Of a stretch of 64,000 bases of DNA, positions 8,441-15,694 are shown in pieces. Under the pieces are notes generated by a model. The model was not told the origin of the DNA, did no database searches, and worked only from the letters and a program-made list of their open reading frames with translations. Source of the DNA: Shewanella halotolerans (GTDB lineage Bacteria > Pseudomonadota > Gammaproteobacteria > Enterobacterales > Shewanellaceae); the NCBI RefSeq assembly GCF_019457535.1, contig NZ_CP080417.1, positions 310,001-374,000 of the forward strand, read 5' to 3'. The position numbers and the translations under genes were made by a program. The first letter of the stretch is position 1. Every line of letters begins with the position of its first letter.

Positions 8441-8565
8441 TATGTTTCAATCCCTAAAACAATTTTGATGGTTAAATTTTTATTGTCGCCATTCTAGCAT
8501 CTCGAATCGCAGAGGAAAAACCGGTCCTTGATGCCAAGCGAGTGGTGAGCCTCAAGGGCAGAAGA

Positions 8566-9702
8566 TTATTCGTTTAGTGCTAAGTTGAGCTGTTCCTCCC
8601 GCCACCAGGCGACGCTATCGGGTGTGTTGTGAATATCCAGTACCTGTCCCACGATTGGCGTGATGAGCTGTGTGTTTGCATCGGCGGCTAGGGCGGCGAT
8701 GCGCTCCAGCGGCTCGTACCAGCTGTGAAAGGCCAGGTCGAAGGTGCCGTTGTGGATCGGCATCATCTGACGTCCGCCCAGATCCAGATGGGCCTGCAGG
8801 CTCTGCTCCGGCGTCATATGGATGCTGGGCCAGTCTTTGTCATAGGCGCCCGTCTCTATCATGGTGAGGTCGAAGGGGCCGAACCGTTCGCCTATGGCCT
8901 TGAAGCCGTCGAAGTAGCCCGAGTCACCGCTGAAGAACAGCTTGCTCCTGTCAGATTGAATGACATAGCTGGCCCAGAGGGTCTGATTTTTGTCCCAAAG
9001 TCCCCGGCCGGAAAAGTGCTGGGTTGGCGTTACCGTGATGCTGAGCTCGCCCAGCGTTACGCTCTGCCACCAATCTAGCGGCTGCACCTTATCTTTGGCG
9101 ACGCCCCAGCGAAGCAGATGTTGCTCCACACCCAGAGGGACGATGAATCGCTTCACCTTGTGGTGGAGCCGCTTGATGCTGGCCTCGTCCAGGTGATCGT
9201 AATGGTCGTGGCTAATCAACACGCCGTCGATTTCGGGAAGCTGCTCGAGGGCGATCGGTGGTTGATGGAAGCGTTTAGGGCCGATAAAGCTAAAGGGCGA
9301 AGCACGGTTGCTAAAAACGGGATCGATCAACCAGGTTTGGCCCGCTATCTTGAGTAAGATGCTCGAGTGGCCCAGGCGGATCACGCTGTCCTGAGCGTCA
9401 GGCAGCGCGGCGATGCCGTCGTGGGTCAGTGGCATCAAGGGGATTGCCTTCGAAGGGCTGGCATCGACTCGCGTCTCGGTCAGGTAACGCATCAGGATGG
9501 CGCCCATGCCGCTGTTCTCGGTGAGATTGGCGGCGGTATTTTGAAAGCCGCCATCTGACCTGTGGTGTGCGGCAGACTCTCTGCTGGCAAGTTGATCTCC
9601 TGAGGCCAGGGCTTGCGGCGCCGAAGAGGAGTTGATTAGGTTAGATGTCAGCATGCCGCCTCCGAGTATGATGCCAAGTGAGATGAGATATTTGCGTTTC
9701 AT
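8566..9702 (-). CDS. Exported metallo-beta-lactamase-fold hydrolase (UlaG/NAPE-PLD-like)
   Basis: The 378-residue protein has an N-terminal basic-hydrophobic segment (MKRKYLISLGIILGGGML) consistent with a signal peptide or anchor. The metallo-hydrolase core begins at VIRLGHSSILLKI; the zinc motif HDHYDH (in LISHDHYDHLD) is intact, and FSGDSGY and the late PIHNGTFDLAFHSWYEP segment match the NAPE-PLD/RomA-like branch of the fold. The open frame extends to a TTG at 9714, but the ATG at 9702 starts a normal signal sequence. It diverges from a tetR gene across two palindromes, so it is probably repressed by that TetR protein. The substrate is unknown; phospholipid or lactone substrates are possible for this branch. 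Confidence 0.85.
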   Translation of the reverse strand: MKRKYLISLGIILGGGMLTSNLINSSSAPQALASGDQLASRESAAHHRSDGGFQNTAANLTENSGMGAILMRYLTETRVDASPSKAIPLMPLTHDGIAALPDAQDSVIRLGHSSILLKIAGQTWLIDPVFSNRASPFSFIGPKRFHQPPIALEQLPEIDGVLISHDHYDHLDEASIKRLHHKVKRFIVPLGVEQHLLRWGVAKDKVQPLDWWQSVTLGELSITVTPTQHFSGRGLWDKNQTLWASYVIQSDRSKLFFSGDSGYFDGFKAIGERFGPFDLTMIETGAYDKDWPSIHMTPEQSLQAHLDLGGRQMMPIHNGTFDLAFHSWYEPLERIAALAADANTQLITPIVGQVLDIHNTPDSVAWWREEQLNLALNE

Positions 9703-9715
9703 TGCAATTACCAAA

Positions 9716-9740
9716 TGTAAACTAGTCAGTGTAGTTTACA
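9716..9740. promoter_or_regulatory. TetR-type operator 1
   Basis: Perfect inverted repeat TGTAAACTA (9716-9724), 7-base spacer, TAGTTTACA (9732-9740), immediately upstream of the metallo-hydrolase start and in the divergent region with tetR. Position and symmetry fit autoregulation plus repression of the hydrolase gene. Confidence 0.75.
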
Positions 9741-9745
9741 TAATC

Positions 9746-9766
9746 TTAGTTTAAAAAGTAAACTAA
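9746..9766. promoter_or_regulatory. TetR-type operator 2
   Basis: Perfect inverted repeat TTAGTTTA (9746-9753), 5-base spacer, TAAACTAA (9759-9766). It shares the GTTTA/TAAAC half-site with operator 1, and further GTAAA half-sites follow at 9771-9775 and 9796-9800 before tetR. Shared half-sites suggest one regulator binding several times. Confidence 0.65.
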
Positions 9767-9818
9767 CAAGTGTAAAATAATTGCAATTCGCCAAGGTAAA
9801 CCTAATAAGTTATTTAAA

Positions 9819-10427
9819 ATGATAGAGAAAAAATTAACTCGCTCGGAGCTGAAACGCGCGGCCATCGTCGAGGCAGCCAGTGTGGAGTTTCAAAATAAGG
9901 GATTTAGCCTGGCGAGTATGGATGACATTGCCAAACGTGCCGATGTGTCCAAGCGCACCGTGTACAACCATTTCCCCAGCAAAGAGGCGTTGTTTAGTGC
10001 CATCATGCTCGAGATGATGGAGATGCTGTGCGCCTTCGAATCTCTACCCTTCAGCGCCGAGGAGAGTCTGGCCTCACAGTTGACCCAATTGGTGCAACAC
10101 GAGATTAAGCTGTTAAGTGCTAAGGGGTTTATCGATACGGCCAGGGTGATTATTGCCGAGGCGATCCATAAGCCAGAGCTGATTCAAGATGCCATGTCGG
10201 AGTTTAGTAAGCAGGAGTCGCCACTGGCGAACTGGTTCAATCAGGCGATCGCCGCCGGTGCGTTAAAGGCCAAGGATAGCGAGATCTTGGTGGTTCAGTT
10301 TACCGCGGTGATCAAGGCCTACTGCTTCTGGCCCCAGCTTATCCAGGGGGAGCCGCTGCCGAGCCAGACCAAGCTCGATGAGATCACCCAAACCGTGGTC
10401 GAGATGATCATCAAGCAATACACCTAA
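9819..10427 (+). CDS. TetR/AcrR-family transcriptional repressor
   Basis: The 202-residue protein has the canonical N-terminal TetR helix-turn-helix: SLASMDDIAKRADVSKRTVYNHFPSKEALF at about residues 29-58. The remaining 140 residues are the variable ligand-binding and dimer domain (TetR C-terminal type seen in AcrR/RutR-like proteins). It diverges from the metallo-hydrolase gene with two palindromic operators between, so autorepression and control of that gene are likely. The ATG at 9819 has only a weak ribosome site, in an AT-rich leader. The ligand cannot be inferred. Confidence 0.92.
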   Translation: MIEKKLTRSELKRAAIVEAASVEFQNKGFSLASMDDIAKRADVSKRTVYNHFPSKEALFSAIMLEMMEMLCAFESLPFSAEESLASQLTQLVQHEIKLLSAKGFIDTARVIIAEAIHKPELIQDAMSEFSKQESPLANWFNQAIAAGALKAKDSEILVVQFTAVIKAYCFWPQLIQGEPLPSQTKLDEITQTVVEMIIKQYT

Positions 10428-10466
10428 GGCTGGCTCCCCAGCCATTGGTCTTTGCCCAAATAGAAA

Positions 10467-10496
10467 GCCTAGTCATATTCCTATGACTAGGCTTTT
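10467..10496. terminator. Intrinsic terminator after tetR
   Basis: Perfect 11-bp stem GCCTAGTCATA / TATGACTAGGC with loop TTCC and TTTT after it. AAA precedes the stem, so it may also help stop the convergent transporter transcript. Confidence 0.88.
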
Positions 10497-10557
10497 GTGT
10501 ATCTGAGCTTTAGACCGACCTTTTATGCTCACCTCAGACCGAGATAATCACTAAGCC

Positions 10558-11916
10558 TCAGGCGGTCAGCAGCTGCAATATGATGGCGAGGATCAGCACT
10601 GGGCAAACATATTTAACGTACAGAGGCCAGATGCGCCAGAAGAGGCCGTCGAGCTTGGAGCCTTCCTGGGCTGCGATCGCCTTGAGCAGGCTGTTTCTAT
10701 GCCATATCCAGCCAGTGTACAGGGCTATGCCTAGGGCGATAAAGGGCTGGGCGCGCTCCGTGGTCAGGGTGATCACTAACCCGAACAAGGCATCGAAATT
10801 AAACACCATGATAGTCGCCAGCAGGGCGATACCACTGCCCACCAGATAGGTGGCGCTGTGACGCTGAATCTCTGTCTTCTCTACCATATAGCTGGTGGGC
10901 ACCTCGACAATCGAGATGGCCGATGTCAGTCCAGCTATGGTCATCAGGATGAAGAAGACGATGGCGATCGCCTGCCCAGCTAAGCCGCCCAAGCTATCGA
11001 ACAGCGCCGGCAGTACGGTGAACACCAAGGTATCGGCATTGAGCAGGCTGCCATCGGCGGCGAAGATCTGAACGCCGTTATGCTGGGCTACATACATGGC
11101 GGGAATGATCATCAGGGCGGCGAGGAAGGCGACGCTGGTGTCGGTCAGGGTGACGTAGGCGGTCAGCTTGGCCAGGTTTTCCTGCCGATTCAGGTAGGCG
11201 CCGTAGACCATCATGGCGCCTGTACCTACGGTGAGTGAGAAGAAGGTCTGGCCCAAGGCGCCTATGAGCACCTGAGGTTCCCAAATGCGGCCGAAATCTG
11301 GCACCAGCAGGGCGTTAAGCCCCTGGCTCGCACCGGGTTGAGTCAGAATATAGGCCACGCCCAATATCAAGATTGCCAACAGCAGCGGCATCAGTCGCTT
11401 AGACCAGGCTTCGATCCCCTTCTGTACCCCCTGGCGGATCACTAAGACCACCATGAGGATAAAGATTAGGGTAAAGAGCAGATTACGCTCCAGCGAGAAA
11501 CTGGTTAGCCAGAGGGCAATATCTTGCATTCCCACTAGCCTGGCCATCGGCGCCAGGGTGAAGCTGACAAACCAGCCAGATAGGATGCTGTAGAAGGTGC
11601 AGATCAGGGTGGCGGTAATGATGGAGGCGAAGCCTATGGTCTTGCCCAGGTTGCGACTTAGCTTGTTGCTGCCCAGCTTGGCCATGGCATCGGCAGGGTT
11701 GGTCTGGCCGTGGCGGCCAATCATGAGTTCGGCGACCAGCATGGGGTAACCCAGCAGGAAGATGAGCACCAGATACACCAAGAGGAAGGCGCCGCCACCA
11801 TGGGTTGCCGCCTGAGTGGGAAATCCCCAGATGTTACCGACGCCGACGGCCGAACCTGCCGCCGCCATGATAAAGCCTATGCGTGAGCTGAAATGCCCTA
11901 AATCTTTTGCGCTCAT
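10558..11916 (-). CDS. Sodium-dependent amino-acid transporter, NSS (SNF) family
   Basis: A 452-residue polytopic inner-membrane protein of the neurotransmitter:sodium symporter family. The TM1 signature SRIGFIMAAAGSAVGVGNIWGFP (residues 10-32) contains the conserved unwound helix that binds sodium and substrate; GGGAFLLVYL (TM2) and the TM6 region QTFFSLTVGTGAMMVYGAY are also typical. About 11-12 hydrophobic segments are present. Family members import tryptophan, tyrosine, leucine or similar amino acids with sodium; the exact substrate is unknown. It lies downstream of an Lrp-family regulator gene with a good own promoter and an 11-bp palindrome between, suggesting regulation by that protein in response to its amino acid substrate. 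Confidence 0.93.
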   Translation of the reverse strand: MSAKDLGHFSSRIGFIMAAAGSAVGVGNIWGFPTQAATHGGGAFLLVYLVLIFLLGYPMLVAELMIGRHGQTNPADAMAKLGSNKLSRNLGKTIGFASIITATLICTFYSILSGWFVSFTLAPMARLVGMQDIALWLTSFSLERNLLFTLIFILMVVLVIRQGVQKGIEAWSKRLMPLLLAILILGVAYILTQPGASQGLNALLVPDFGRIWEPQVLIGALGQTFFSLTVGTGAMMVYGAYLNRQENLAKLTAYVTLTDTSVAFLAALMIIPAMYVAQHNGVQIFAADGSLLNADTLVFTVLPALFDSLGGLAGQAIAIVFFILMTIAGLTSAISIVEVPTSYMVEKTEIQRHSATYLVGSGIALLATIMVFNFDALFGLVITLTTERAQPFIALGIALYTGWIWHRNSLLKAIAAQEGSKLDGLFWRIWPLYVKYVCPVLILAIILQLLTA

Positions 11917-11946
11917 CTATCCCTACCTCAGTGTTAAAGAGGGCGC

Positions 11947-11974
11947 ATCATAGTCCTTTATTATAGTTGGTCAA
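11947..11974 (-). promoter_or_regulatory. Sigma-70 promoter of the NSS transporter gene
   Basis: On the minus strand TTGACC (11974-11969), 16-base spacer, TATGAT (11952-11947), about 30 bases before the ATG, with a GAGGTAGGGA ribosome site between. Both hexamers are close to consensus. Confidence 0.65.
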
Positions 11975-12044
11975 GGGTGGGAAATGGCGCAGTTCAAGGT
12001 TAAGTCTTTGTTGTTATCGCGTCATATGGCTATTTATTGGAAAC

Positions 12045-12077
12045 TAATTTCGCCACTAGGCTTTATTGGCGAAATTA
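12045..12077. promoter_or_regulatory. Perfect 11-bp inverted repeat between the Lrp-like regulator and the transporter gene
   Basis: TAATTTCGCCA (12045-12055) and TGGCGAAATTA (12067-12077) with an 11-base spacer. There is no adjacent U-run on the minus strand, so a terminator is unlikely. It lies about 70 bases upstream of the transporter -35 hexamer and is a candidate binding site for the neighbouring Lrp-family protein. Function is inferred. Confidence 0.55.
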
Positions 12078-12153
12078 TTGCGATGGTCGCATTGAGGCAG
12101 GCGTCGACGCGATAGGATTGCGCGGCCAAAAAAATGAGAATCTGTGTGATTTA

Positions 12154-12654
12154 TCAAGCTTTATCCTCTTGAGTGCCGAGTTCAGGCAGGGGAATGGCGG
12201 TGCGGCTCTTGACCTGTTTGAGGACGAAGCTTGAGCGTATGCCTGCGATATGTGGATTGCTGGTGAGCTTCTCCAGCAGGAAGTGTTTGAAGGCATCCAT
12301 GTCTCTGACCAAGACCTTGAGCTGGTAATCGGCGTCGCTGCCTGTCAGCAGGGCGCATTCGAGTACCTCGTCATAGCCGTCGATGGCCTGCTCGAACGCA
12401 TCGAGTATCGCTTGGGTATGTTTTTCCAGGCGCACCTGCACGTAGGCGGTCAGGGTTAACTGAAAGTAGGGGGCATCGACTAAGGCGGCGTAACCGGCGA
12501 TGATGCCCGCCTCCTCCATCGCCTTGACCCGGCGTGAGCAAGGGGAGGGCGACAGGCCGACGCTTGCAGCCAGATCTTGATTGGCCATGCGCCCCTGGGC
12601 CTGGAGTAACTTGAGGATCTGAATGTCGGTCTTGTCGAGTTGTAGTCTTGTCAT
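12154..12654 (-). CDS. Lrp/AsnC-family transcriptional regulator
   Basis: The 166-residue protein has an N-terminal winged helix-turn-helix (LDKTDIQILKLLQAQGRMANQDLAASVGLSPSPCSRRVKAMEEAGII, residues 6-52) and a C-terminal RAM/ACT-like ligand domain (TAYVQVRL onward, with GSDADYQLKVLVRD near 105-118). Such proteins sense amino acids. The C terminus KQVKSRTAIPL resembles the general Lrp group. It lies directly upstream of the NSS amino-acid transporter gene on the same strand and downstream of four 16-bp tandem repeats, so local control of uptake is a reasonable inference. It is not the global Lrp by length or sequence as far as I can judge. Confidence 0.92.
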   Translation of the reverse strand: MTRLQLDKTDIQILKLLQAQGRMANQDLAASVGLSPSPCSRRVKAMEEAGIIAGYAALVDAPYFQLTLTAYVQVRLEKHTQAILDAFEQAIDGYDEVLECALLTGSDADYQLKVLVRDMDAFKHFLLEKLTSNPHIAGIRSSFVLKQVKSRTAIPLPELGTQEDKA

Positions 12655-12702
12655 GTCAGTCGCCGGGTAAGAGTAAACCCTTGTGGAAGTAAAATACTGT
12701 TT

Positions 12703-12766
12703 CAGTAAAACATTAGCTCAGTCAAACATTAGCTCAGTAAAACGTTAGCCCAGTTAGGCATTAGCC
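12703..12766. repeat. Four 16-bp tandem repeats upstream of the Lrp-like gene
   Basis: Units CAGTAAAACATTAGCT (12703), CAGTCAAACATTAGCT (12719), CAGTAAAACGTTAGCC (12735) and CAGTTAGGCATTAGCC (12751) follow without gaps. The last unit overlaps the stop codon of the PAP2 gene. They fill most of the 106-base gap before the regulator start and could be a microsatellite-like expansion or a stacked binding array for the regulator. Confidence 0.7.
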
Positions 12767-13510
12767 TTGCTTAATGAAGCGCCATTTCTCGGTGATCAGC
12801 AAGGCGAGCAGGGCGATAAGGCCGCCGAGCAAGGTTGCCGCCAAGACATCTTGAGGCCAGTGCATGCCCAGTAACATGCGGCTAAACCCCATGGCCAGCG
12901 CCCATAAGCATAACAGAGCGGCGAATAAAAACCTTTGCGCCGCCAACAAAAAATAGCTGACGACTAGGGCGAGGGTCACCGCAAACAGGGTGTGGCCCGA
13001 GGGAAAAGAGTAGCCCACCTCATCTTGCCAGTGCTGAGCTATCTTGGGGGAGAGGGATAGCTTGGTCTCCTGTGATAGCTTGGCAACCTCCTGTGCCATC
13101 AATGCCCGTCGCGTCGGCTGACTGGCCTGATAAAAGCCACTAAGCGAGAGCCCTTGGTTCTCTGCCAAGAATTGCACATTGGGTCTGGGATGGCCGAAAT
13201 AAGGCTTGAGAAAGTGATTTAGCCCCAGGCTGAGCCCCATGGCGAGGCCGACGCTAAACAGCAGTGACGCAAGCTGTTTGCGTGGCAGCAACCAATAGCA
13301 GGCGAACAGCAGGGTCAGTACGGTAAGTACGCCATAGGGCGCCGTGCCCGAGCTGGTTAGGCCGTAGAGTAGCAGTGCATTGAGGGAACTGAGCTCGAGC
13401 CAGGGAAACAGGCTTAGTCCGCCTAAGTAGATCGCGGCGGGGATCAGCGTCAGACCGCTCCAGAGTAGCACTACTGAAAAATAGGGATTGGCGGGAGGAT
13501 TCGATCTCAT
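12761..13510 (-). CDS. PAP2-family membrane phosphatase (PgpB-like)
   Basis: A 249-residue integral membrane protein with about six hydrophobic helices. All three acid-phosphatase motifs are present: KPYFGHPRP (KX6RP), FPSGHTLF (PSGH) and SRMLLGMHWPQD (SRX5HX3D), so the active site is complete, with the histidines of motifs 2 and 3 and the aspartate intact. Family members dephosphorylate phosphatidylglycerol phosphate, undecaprenyl pyrophosphate or related lipids on the periplasmic face. The region between motif 1 and 2 contains a 50-residue hydrophilic periplasmic loop, as in E. coli PgpB. The gene lies between creD and the Lrp-like gene on the same strand. Confidence 0.88.
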   Translation of the reverse strand: MRSNPPANPYFSVVLLWSGLTLIPAAIYLGGLSLFPWLELSSLNALLLYGLTSSGTAPYGVLTVLTLLFACYWLLPRKQLASLLFSVGLAMGLSLGLNHFLKPYFGHPRPNVQFLAENQGLSLSGFYQASQPTRRALMAQEVAKLSQETKLSLSPKIAQHWQDEVGYSFPSGHTLFAVTLALVVSYFLLAAQRFLFAALLCLWALAMGFSRMLLGMHWPQDVLAATLLGGLIALLALLITEKWRFIKQG

Positions 13511-13581
13511 AGGTGTGCTTTTAAAACTTCCTGTTTGAAAAATACGGTTATTGAAAAGCGCTAGGCTAACCCGCTTAGGCG

Positions 13582-13604
13582 GCGCTGGCTAGTCTGGCCA
13601 GCGC
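13582..13604. other. Perfect hairpin between creD and the PAP2 gene
   Basis: GCGCTGGC (13582-13589), 7-base loop, GCCAGCGC (13597-13604), 15 bases after the creD stop on the minus strand. No T-run follows on that strand, so it is at best a Rho-assisted or mRNA-stabilising hairpin. Confidence 0.45.
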
Positions 13605-13619
13605 TACCTGAGGTGTTAT

Positions 13620-14972
13620 TTACTCTTGCTGCGGGGTTGATGGCATCTCGACCTGATGACGGGTCAGATACATGAGGATCAGCAGCACCATCATCAGCAG
13701 GCCAGATCCCATCAGCAGCGCATAATCTTCCAACTTCAGGATGGAGTAGAGCACGCTGTAGAGCGCCAGCAAGATGATGGCCATGAAGGCGCCGCGCCTG
13801 CGGCTGGCGGTCACGCTGGCAATATAGGCCGAGACAGACAGTAGTGGTACAGATGCCGCCAGCAGGTAGGCATAACCGAAGCTGATATGCTCCGACAGGG
13901 AGAGCAACAGCAGATAGAAGAGCGCCATGGCGCTGGCGACCAGCAGGTACTGAATCGAGTTCAAGACCTGTTGTTGCCCCAGCTCGAAGATCAGCAGCAT
14001 TATGCTGGTGAGCATGATAAACAGCAGACCATATTTGACCGCACGCTCTATCTTGCCGTAGTGGGTCACGGGTTCAAACAGGGTGGCCTGGGCTGCGATC
14101 TCCTGCAGATTGACCTCCTGGGTCTTGGCAAAGACCTGAGGGTAGTTGCGGGTCAGGTGGCTCACGTCCCATTGGGCGCTGAAGCCCTGGGCGGTGATCT
14201 GTCGCTCGGTCGGTAGCAGGCCGTGAAAGCTTGGATGCGGCCAGTCCGCCGACAGGATGACCTCTGTCTGCTGTCCTATGGGCAGCACTGAGACCCCTTG
14301 AGAGCCCCTCAGGCTGATATCGAAGTTGACCGTGAGTTGCTCACTGTCGGGACTCAGGGCGATCAATTGATGAAAGCCACGGTTGAGACCCCTGAGCTGC
14401 TCCAGTCTGGTGCCGGGCATGAGCCTTTGCGGCGCGGCCGCTTGCTGGTCGGCCTTGGCGGAGAAACGGTTGATCTTGTCGATGGCCTGGTTGGCGGAGA
14501 TGCCAAACACTAGTCTGGCCTGGTCGGGATGCAGGCTGACCAGGTTGGGTAAGGTGTAAGCTTCGAGGCGAAACAGCGCCGAGCCTGTGACCTGAGACTG
14601 ATAGACCAGAGAGCGGAAGATGCCGCGGGAGAGGAAGCTGTGTTTGAGGGAGACGGCGAGGTTGAGCTGCTCCGGCAACACCACGAGTTCGCTGTCGTAG
14701 GTGTGCCTGGCCTTGGTCATCTTACCTGTGTCGCTGATGCTCTCCTGAACCACCTCATAGGTGTAGGGGATCACCAGCGCAGGTCCGGCAATGGTCTGCT
14801 GCTCGCCCCAGGAGCGGCCTATCTCGTTGACCACGCCGTGGTACAGATGCTGCCTGTCTGAGGTGAGGCTCTCGATGAGACCCAAGGGGATCATCGCTAC
14901 CAGGGTAAGGATGGCGATGAAGATCAGTTTCTTGCTCAGTGGGCTGTTGGCCAGGGGTAACCGACTTAACAT
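13620..14972 (-). CDS. creD: Inner-membrane protein CreD
   Basis: CreD is an integral membrane protein of poorly known role (envelope integrity, colicin tolerance, beta-lactam response in relatives). The 450-residue length equals E. coli CreD. An N-terminal helix (about residues 17-35) is followed by a periplasmic domain starting with the conserved LYHGVVNEIGRSWGEQQTIAGPALVIPY segment, and a C-terminal block of about five helices (from about residue 310 to 440). The open frame starts at a TTG at 14987, but the ATG at 14972 has GAGAGGGA just upstream. No creBC two-component genes lie beside it in this window, so it is an orphan copy relative to the E. coli creABCD operon. Confidence 0.92.
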   Translation of the reverse strand: MLSRLPLANSPLSKKLIFIAILTLVAMIPLGLIESLTSDRQHLYHGVVNEIGRSWGEQQTIAGPALVIPYTYEVVQESISDTGKMTKARHTYDSELVVLPEQLNLAVSLKHSFLSRGIFRSLVYQSQVTGSALFRLEAYTLPNLVSLHPDQARLVFGISANQAIDKINRFSAKADQQAAAPQRLMPGTRLEQLRGLNRGFHQLIALSPDSEQLTVNFDISLRGSQGVSVLPIGQQTEVILSADWPHPSFHGLLPTERQITAQGFSAQWDVSHLTRNYPQVFAKTQEVNLQEIAAQATLFEPVTHYGKIERAVKYGLLFIMLTSIMLLIFELGQQQVLNSIQYLLVASAMALFYLLLLSLSEHISFGYAYLLAASVPLLSVSAYIASVTASRRRGAFMAIILLALYSVLYSILKLEDYALLMGSGLLMMVLLILMYLTRHQVEMPSTPQQE

Positions 14973-15132
14973 AAAAATCCCTCTCAATGACGGTCTGGGT
15001 GTATTACGCCATTACACCACAAGTCGCGCCACACAGGCTGGCATAGCGATGACCAATTGTGGCAAAACGGGGGCAATTGCAGATGTTGTAAGAGGTGAAA
15101 GGTGAGCAAAAGAAGAGAGCAAAATAGGTAAC

Positions 15133-15158
15133 AAAAAAGAGCGCCTAGCGCTCTTTTT
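15133..15158 (-). terminator. Intrinsic terminator after ubiK
   Basis: GAGCGC (15139-15144), loop CTA, GCGCTC (15148-15153), flanked by A-run and T-run. On the minus strand it lies 35 bases after the ubiK stop; symmetry makes it bidirectional. Confidence 0.85.
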
Positions 15159-15193
15159 CATGGATGGACGACGCTTACAGGGCTTAGTGCGGC

Positions 15194-15454
15194 TTAAGCC
15201 TCGTCTTGCTGTCTGAGTTTGGCTTCCAGGGCATCGACCTGCGCCTGCAGGGCTTCGAGTTTCTCGCGAGTCTTCAACAGCACGTGTTGTTGCACATCGA
15301 ACTCTTCGCGCGAGACAAGATCTAGCTTCATCAGCTGGTTTTGCAGTACCTGTTTGCTCTTCTCTTCAAATTCGCCGGCAAACTGCTTAAGCCCGCTGGG
15401 GAGGTTATCGCTTAGCTGCTTAGCTACTTCTTCGATCTTTTTGGGGTTAATCAT
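15194..15454 (-). CDS. ubiK: Ubiquinone biosynthesis accessory factor UbiK (YqiC, BMFP domain)
   Basis: An 86-residue protein that in E. coli binds UbiJ and the Ubi complex and promotes aerobic ubiquinone synthesis. The start MINPKKIEEVAKQL, the amphipathic FAGEFEEKSKQVLQNQL region and the C-terminal trimeric coiled coil (LLKTREKLEALQAQVDALEAKL, about 58-80) match the BMFP family. The size is right (E. coli about 96-99). It is transcribed away from rep and ends in its own terminator. Confidence 0.88.
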   Translation of the reverse strand: MINPKKIEEVAKQLSDNLPSGLKQFAGEFEEKSKQVLQNQLMKLDLVSREEFDVQQHVLLKTREKLEALQAQVDALEAKLRQQDEA

Positions 15455-15641
15455 CTTTTCTGTCCGCCATTGGCCGTTTAATGCTATGCCTGAATTGTAC
15501 CTAAGCCTACTGGGATGACAACTAAAAACCGGTTGTCTGACACCAGGTTGAGGGCAGGCTCACGTCTGAGGCAGGCTGGTTACCTGCGGTTAAGCTCAAG
15601 GCAAAGCCTGGATATTTTTGTCTGAGCTATGGCGAAGATTC

Positions 15642-15650
15642 TGGTATGAT
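15642..15650 (+). promoter_or_regulatory. Extended -10 element upstream of rep
   Basis: TGGTATGAT (TGn plus TATGAT) lies 45 bases before the rep start in the 240-base ubiK/rep divergent region. No convincing -35 is seen at 17 bases, which is normal for extended -10 promoters. Confidence 0.4.
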
Positions 15651-15694
15651 CCCTGGCCGATCTCACGAATTCTCTAGTTGGTAGCCGTTAGTCA

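Noticed and set aside
12037..12234. 65-codon plus-strand open frame before the Lrp-like gene
   Set aside because: Overlaps the 3' end of the regulator on the opposite strand, has no ribosome site, and contains the palindrome interpreted as a regulatory site.
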